The notes under the pieces were generated by a model. It did not search any database and was not told the DNA's origin. It worked only from the letters and a program-made list of their open reading frames with translations. The translations under genes and the position numbers were made by a program. Shown here in pieces: positions 6,433-8,792 of a stretch of 8,792 nt of DNA. Origin of the DNA: Candidatus Poseidoniaceae archaeon (GTDB lineage Archaea; Thermoplasmatota; Poseidoniia; Poseidoniales; Poseidoniaceae); contig DUJJ01000077.1 of the NCBI GenBank assembly GCA_013329865.1, forward strand, positions 1 to 8,792, in the 5' to 3' direction. Within the stretch, counting starts at the first letter, position 1, and every line of letters starts with the position of its first letter.

Positions 6433-7680
6433 GTGACCAAAGGTTATGTCGAGTTCTTCTTTTCCAACGCTAAATTTAGAAGGTTATGGGCAGCCTCAGT
6501 GATTTCATTACTGGGTGAATGGTTTAACACAATTGCATTATTCTTTTTGATTTTAGAATATTCTGGTTCAGAATTTTTACTTGGCGTATTATTTTCTGTT
6601 AGAATGGCATTATTCGCTTTGTCACAACCAATCAACGGATTGCTTGCTGACCGTATGAGTAGGAAAAAATTGATGTTGTGGGCGAATATATTTCAAGTAT
6701 TTCTGGCACTTTCATTCTTGTTCGTCGATGGTAAAGAAGACATGTGGTGGCTCATCGCAATGTCCGGTCTCATGATGCTGTTACATGGAGTATATGTCAC
6801 AGCTGAACGCGCCGCACTCCCAAATATTGTTGATGAAGATGATCTGATTACGGCTAACGCTATTGACAGCGCGTCATGGTCCACTGCTCTATGTCTTGGA
6901 GCAATGCTTGGCGGAATAATTGTGAGTATTTTCGGGACAGACCTAGCATTTATTATCGATTCATACACATTTTTGTTATCATCACTATTGCTTATTCCGC
7001 TCACATTTGAACAGAAATACGATGAATCAGTAAAGGGACCACTGATAAAAACCGCAATTAGTAATATCAAAACTGGTTGGGCAAGGATATATCATGATAA
7101 AAAATTACTGAGAATAGTATTTGCCAAGTCTTCTTGGAATTTGGCTGGAGCCGGCCTAGCTGGAGTGTTCCTAGTTCTCGCAGGCGGTAAATTGACTGGT
7201 TATGGGGCTGCATTCGGCTTTGGCTTGTTTTTCTTCGCACGGGGTATTGGAACGGGTATTGGACCACTCATTGCTAGAGCTGTCTTCAAAGATCGAACAA
7301 AATGGCCATCATTAATCGGGATTTTAGTGTCGATATCTGGATTCTTTTACTTTCTCCTTGGCATTACTCTCGATATATATCTCCCCCTCACTGTGGCATT
7401 GATTATTTTAGCACACTCTGCTAGTGGAGGAAATTGGGTATTATCCACAGTGCTTACGCAAATGTGGGTTGAGGATGAGGTCAGAGGTCGAGTGTTTTCT
7501 ATTGACATGCTAATTCTTGGTGGAACGGCTGCATTTTCTACCTCGATTGCTGGATATCTAGTTGAATATCAAAACCTATCATTGCAGACAGGATTTATTT
7601 CTTTCTCCTTCATCATGATTATGTGTGGTATGATTTTCACCTACTGGCGCCCAGATATCGATTCTGCTCTTGAACAATAG
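6433..7680 (+). CDS. MFS transporter, DHA3/MFS_3-like exporter
   Basis: Integral membrane protein of the major facilitator superfamily, 415 residues. It has about twelve hydrophobic segments, starting near residues 18-41 and 46-70 and ending near 380-405. The loop after the second segment reads GLLADRMSRKKLM (69-81), the MFS motif A (G-x-L-A-D-R-x-x-R-K). The stretch ERAALPNIVDEDDLITANAI (125-144), then a Gly-rich helix and FIIDSYTFLLSS (173-184), is typical of the DHA3 group that includes macrolide and siderophore exporters such as MefA and EntS. A short charged central loop (about 192-225) joins the halves. GTG at 6433 is chosen because AGGAGG sits seven bases upstream; GTG at 6427 overlaps the previous stop and would add only two residues. 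The substrate cannot be read from the sequence. Coupling to the oxidoreductase suggests export of a compound linked to that enzyme; nearness to urocanase is an alternative hint. Direction of transport is inferred from the family. Confidence 0.88.
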   Translation: MTKGYVEFFFSNAKFRRLWAASVISLLGEWFNTIALFFLILEYSGSEFLLGVLFSVRMALFALSQPINGLLADRMSRKKLMLWANIFQVFLALSFLFVDGKEDMWWLIAMSGLMMLLHGVYVTAERAALPNIVDEDDLITANAIDSASWSTALCLGAMLGGIIVSIFGTDLAFIIDSYTFLLSSLLLIPLTFEQKYDESVKGPLIKTAISNIKTGWARIYHDKKLLRIVFAKSSWNLAGAGLAGVFLVLAGGKLTGYGAAFGFGLFFFARGIGTGIGPLIARAVFKDRTKWPSLIGILVSISGFFYFLLGITLDIYLPLTVALIILAHSASGGNWVLSTVLTQMWVEDEVRGRVFSIDMLILGGTAAFSTSIAGYLVEYQNLSLQTGFISFSFIMIMCGMIFTYWRPDIDSALEQ

Positions 7681-7711
7681 CCTCTAAGAACTCCGTCGCT
7701 TGGCTTGAACC

Positions 7712-8792
7712 ATGGAGGCTGACTGGAATGTCTTGAGGGACTGTTTGGTTCAGGGTATTCCATCTATTTTACCTGAGCATCCAGGTCTCGACGAGACTGT
7801 TGACCACGCCCCTAGTAGACGTCAAGTTCTAAACAAGCCTGACAAGATTCTTGCGCTAAAGAATGCATTGCGATACTTTGACCCACAATTTCACCAAATA
7901 TTAGCAGAGGAATTCCTTAATGAGTTGGAATCATTTGGCCGCATAACAATGCAGCGATTCAGGCCGACAGAATATGCTATGAGGGCGTATCCTATCGAGG
8001 CCTACCCCGCAAAATCCAAGCAAGCAGCAGCAATAATGCTGATGATAATGAACAATTTAGACCCGGCAGTAGCACAATTTCCTCATGAATTGATTACCTA
8101 TGGCGGTAATGGCTCGGTGTTTCAAAATTGGGCGCAATATCGGCTGGTCATGCAATACCTTGCTCAAATGAATGATAATCAAACACTAGTAATGTATTCT
8201 GGTCACCCGCTTGGTTTGTTTCCCTCAAATGAGCACGCTCCACGAGTCGTCGTGACTAATGGCATGGTTATACCTAACTACAGTAGTCGTGACGATTATG
8301 AAAAAATGAATGCCCTTGGAGTTTCCCAGTATGGTCAAATGACGGCTGGATCATACATGTACATTGGTCCACAAGGGATTGTCCATGGAACTACGATAAC
8401 TTTGCTTAACGCTGCTAGAATGCACCTAAATTTACCTCCTGAAAAAGACTTAGCCGGCATTACATTTGTGACCTCTGGACTTGGTGGTATGTCCGGCGCT
8501 CAAGCCAAAGCTGCGGTTATTTCGGGGGCAGCATGCATAGTTGCCGAGATGAACGAACATGCTGCTGTAAAACGGTATGAACAAGGGTGGCTGACCAACA
8601 TCTCTCGGGATGTTGATGAATCAATCGATTTGATGATGGATGCTGCACAAAGAGGTGTTCCAATCTCGGTTGGTCATATCGGCAATATTGTGGAATTATG
8701 GGAGCGAATAGTTGAGCGTGACATCTGCATTGACCTCGGTAGCGACCAAACATCACTCCACAACCCCTACCAAGGAGGCTATTTTCCGGCAG
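7712..8792 (+). CDS. hutU: Urocanate hydratase (urocanase), animal/UROC1-like type, 3' end beyond the window
   Basis: Adds water to urocanate to give 4-imidazolone-5-propionate, the second step of histidine degradation, using tightly bound NAD+ as an electrophile. The first 360 codons are present. Landmarks are RPTEYAMRAYPIEAYPAKS (84-102), YGGNGSVFQNWAQY (130-143), VMYSGHPLGLFPS (160-172), VTNGMVIPNYSSR (181-193), YGQMTAGSYMYIGPQGIVHG (207-226), the NAD-binding Gly-rich segment TSGLGGMSGAQAKAA (254-268), and LGSDQTSLHNPYQGGY (342-357). Phrases such as SGHPLGLFPS, NGMVIPNYSSR and SYMYIGPQGIVHG follow vertebrate UROC1 more closely than the classical Pseudomonas HutU (where I recall SGKPVGVF and SWIYIGSQGIVQG). 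The ATG at 7712 is the first possible start, since an in-frame TGA lies at 7706-7708. It follows the MFS gene by 31 bases with no evident ribosome site or terminator. UROC1-type proteins are about 670 residues, so roughly half is visible. Confidence 0.95.
   Translation, partial: MEADWNVLRDCLVQGIPSILPEHPGLDETVDHAPSRRQVLNKPDKILALKNALRYFDPQFHQILAEEFLNELESFGRITMQRFRPTEYAMRAYPIEAYPAKSKQAAAIMLMIMNNLDPAVAQFPHELITYGGNGSVFQNWAQYRLVMQYLAQMNDNQTLVMYSGHPLGLFPSNEHAPRVVVTNGMVIPNYSSRDDYEKMNALGVSQYGQMTAGSYMYIGPQGIVHGTTITLLNAARMHLNLPPEKDLAGITFVTSGLGGMSGAQAKAAVISGAACIVAEMNEHAAVKRYEQGWLTNISRDVDESIDLMMDAAQRGVPISVGHIGNIVELWERIVERDICIDLGSDQTSLHNPYQGGYFPA

Noticed and set aside
6693..7070. Minus-strand open frame of 125 codons opposite the MFS gene.
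   Set aside because: The plus strand encodes a coherent membrane transporter with motif A; the opposite frame has no family features.
7681..7711. Terminator or promoter between the MFS gene and urocanase.
   Set aside because: These 31 bases show no T-run, hairpin or TATA-like element that I can support.

Overview
The window looks like a stretch of archaeal chromosome. The evidence is a PAN-type proteasomal ATPase with a C-terminal HbYX-like tail, an MBF1 with an N-terminal CxxC/CxxC zinc ribbon ahead of its helix-turn-helix (HTH), and a short Tsr3-type rRNA modification enzyme. By eye the DNA is moderately AT-rich. Genes are packed with almost no spacers and few show clear Shine-Dalgarno sequences. 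A marine Thermoplasmatota lineage (Marine Group II/III, Poseidoniales-like) would fit, but that placement is inferred from general character and is not proven by anything in the window.

Layout. On the minus strand, a proteasome-activating nucleotidase (2237 to 972) is followed after 37 bases by a glutamate formimidoyltransferase that runs off the left edge (935 to 1). A 52-base divergent intergenic region (2238-2289) separates these from a long plus-strand run: mbf1 (2290-2775), tsr3 (2776-3321, no gap), fdhD (3323-4090, one-base gap), a FdhF/YdeP-like molybdopterin oxidoreductase (4142-6430), a DHA3-like MFS exporter (6433-7680), and a urocanate hydratase that runs off the right edge (7712-8792). 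No RNA genes, CRISPR arrays, insertion sequences or convincing terminators were seen. No gene-free stretch exceeds 52 bases.

How the genes relate. Three themes are mixed. The first is the archaeal core: regulated proteolysis (PAN), a transcription cofactor (MBF1) and small-subunit rRNA hypermodification (Tsr3). The second is a molybdenum redox pair: FdhD, a sulfurtransferase that activates Mo-bisPGD enzymes, next to its likely client of the YdeP/TIGR01701 type, with an MFS transporter translationally coupled behind it. The third is histidine degradation: urocanase (second step) at one end and formiminoglutamate formimidoyl transfer (last step) at the other, on opposite strands. The histidine ammonia-lyase and imidazolonepropionase needed to complete the path are not in the window.

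The most interesting points are four: the Mo-redox cassette downstream of tsr3, a nested inverted repeat directly before the oxidoreductase start, the animal-type (UROC1-like) character of the urocanase, and a start-site choice for the MFS gene decided by a well-placed AGGAGG. I did not find strong evidence for an entirely undescribed system.
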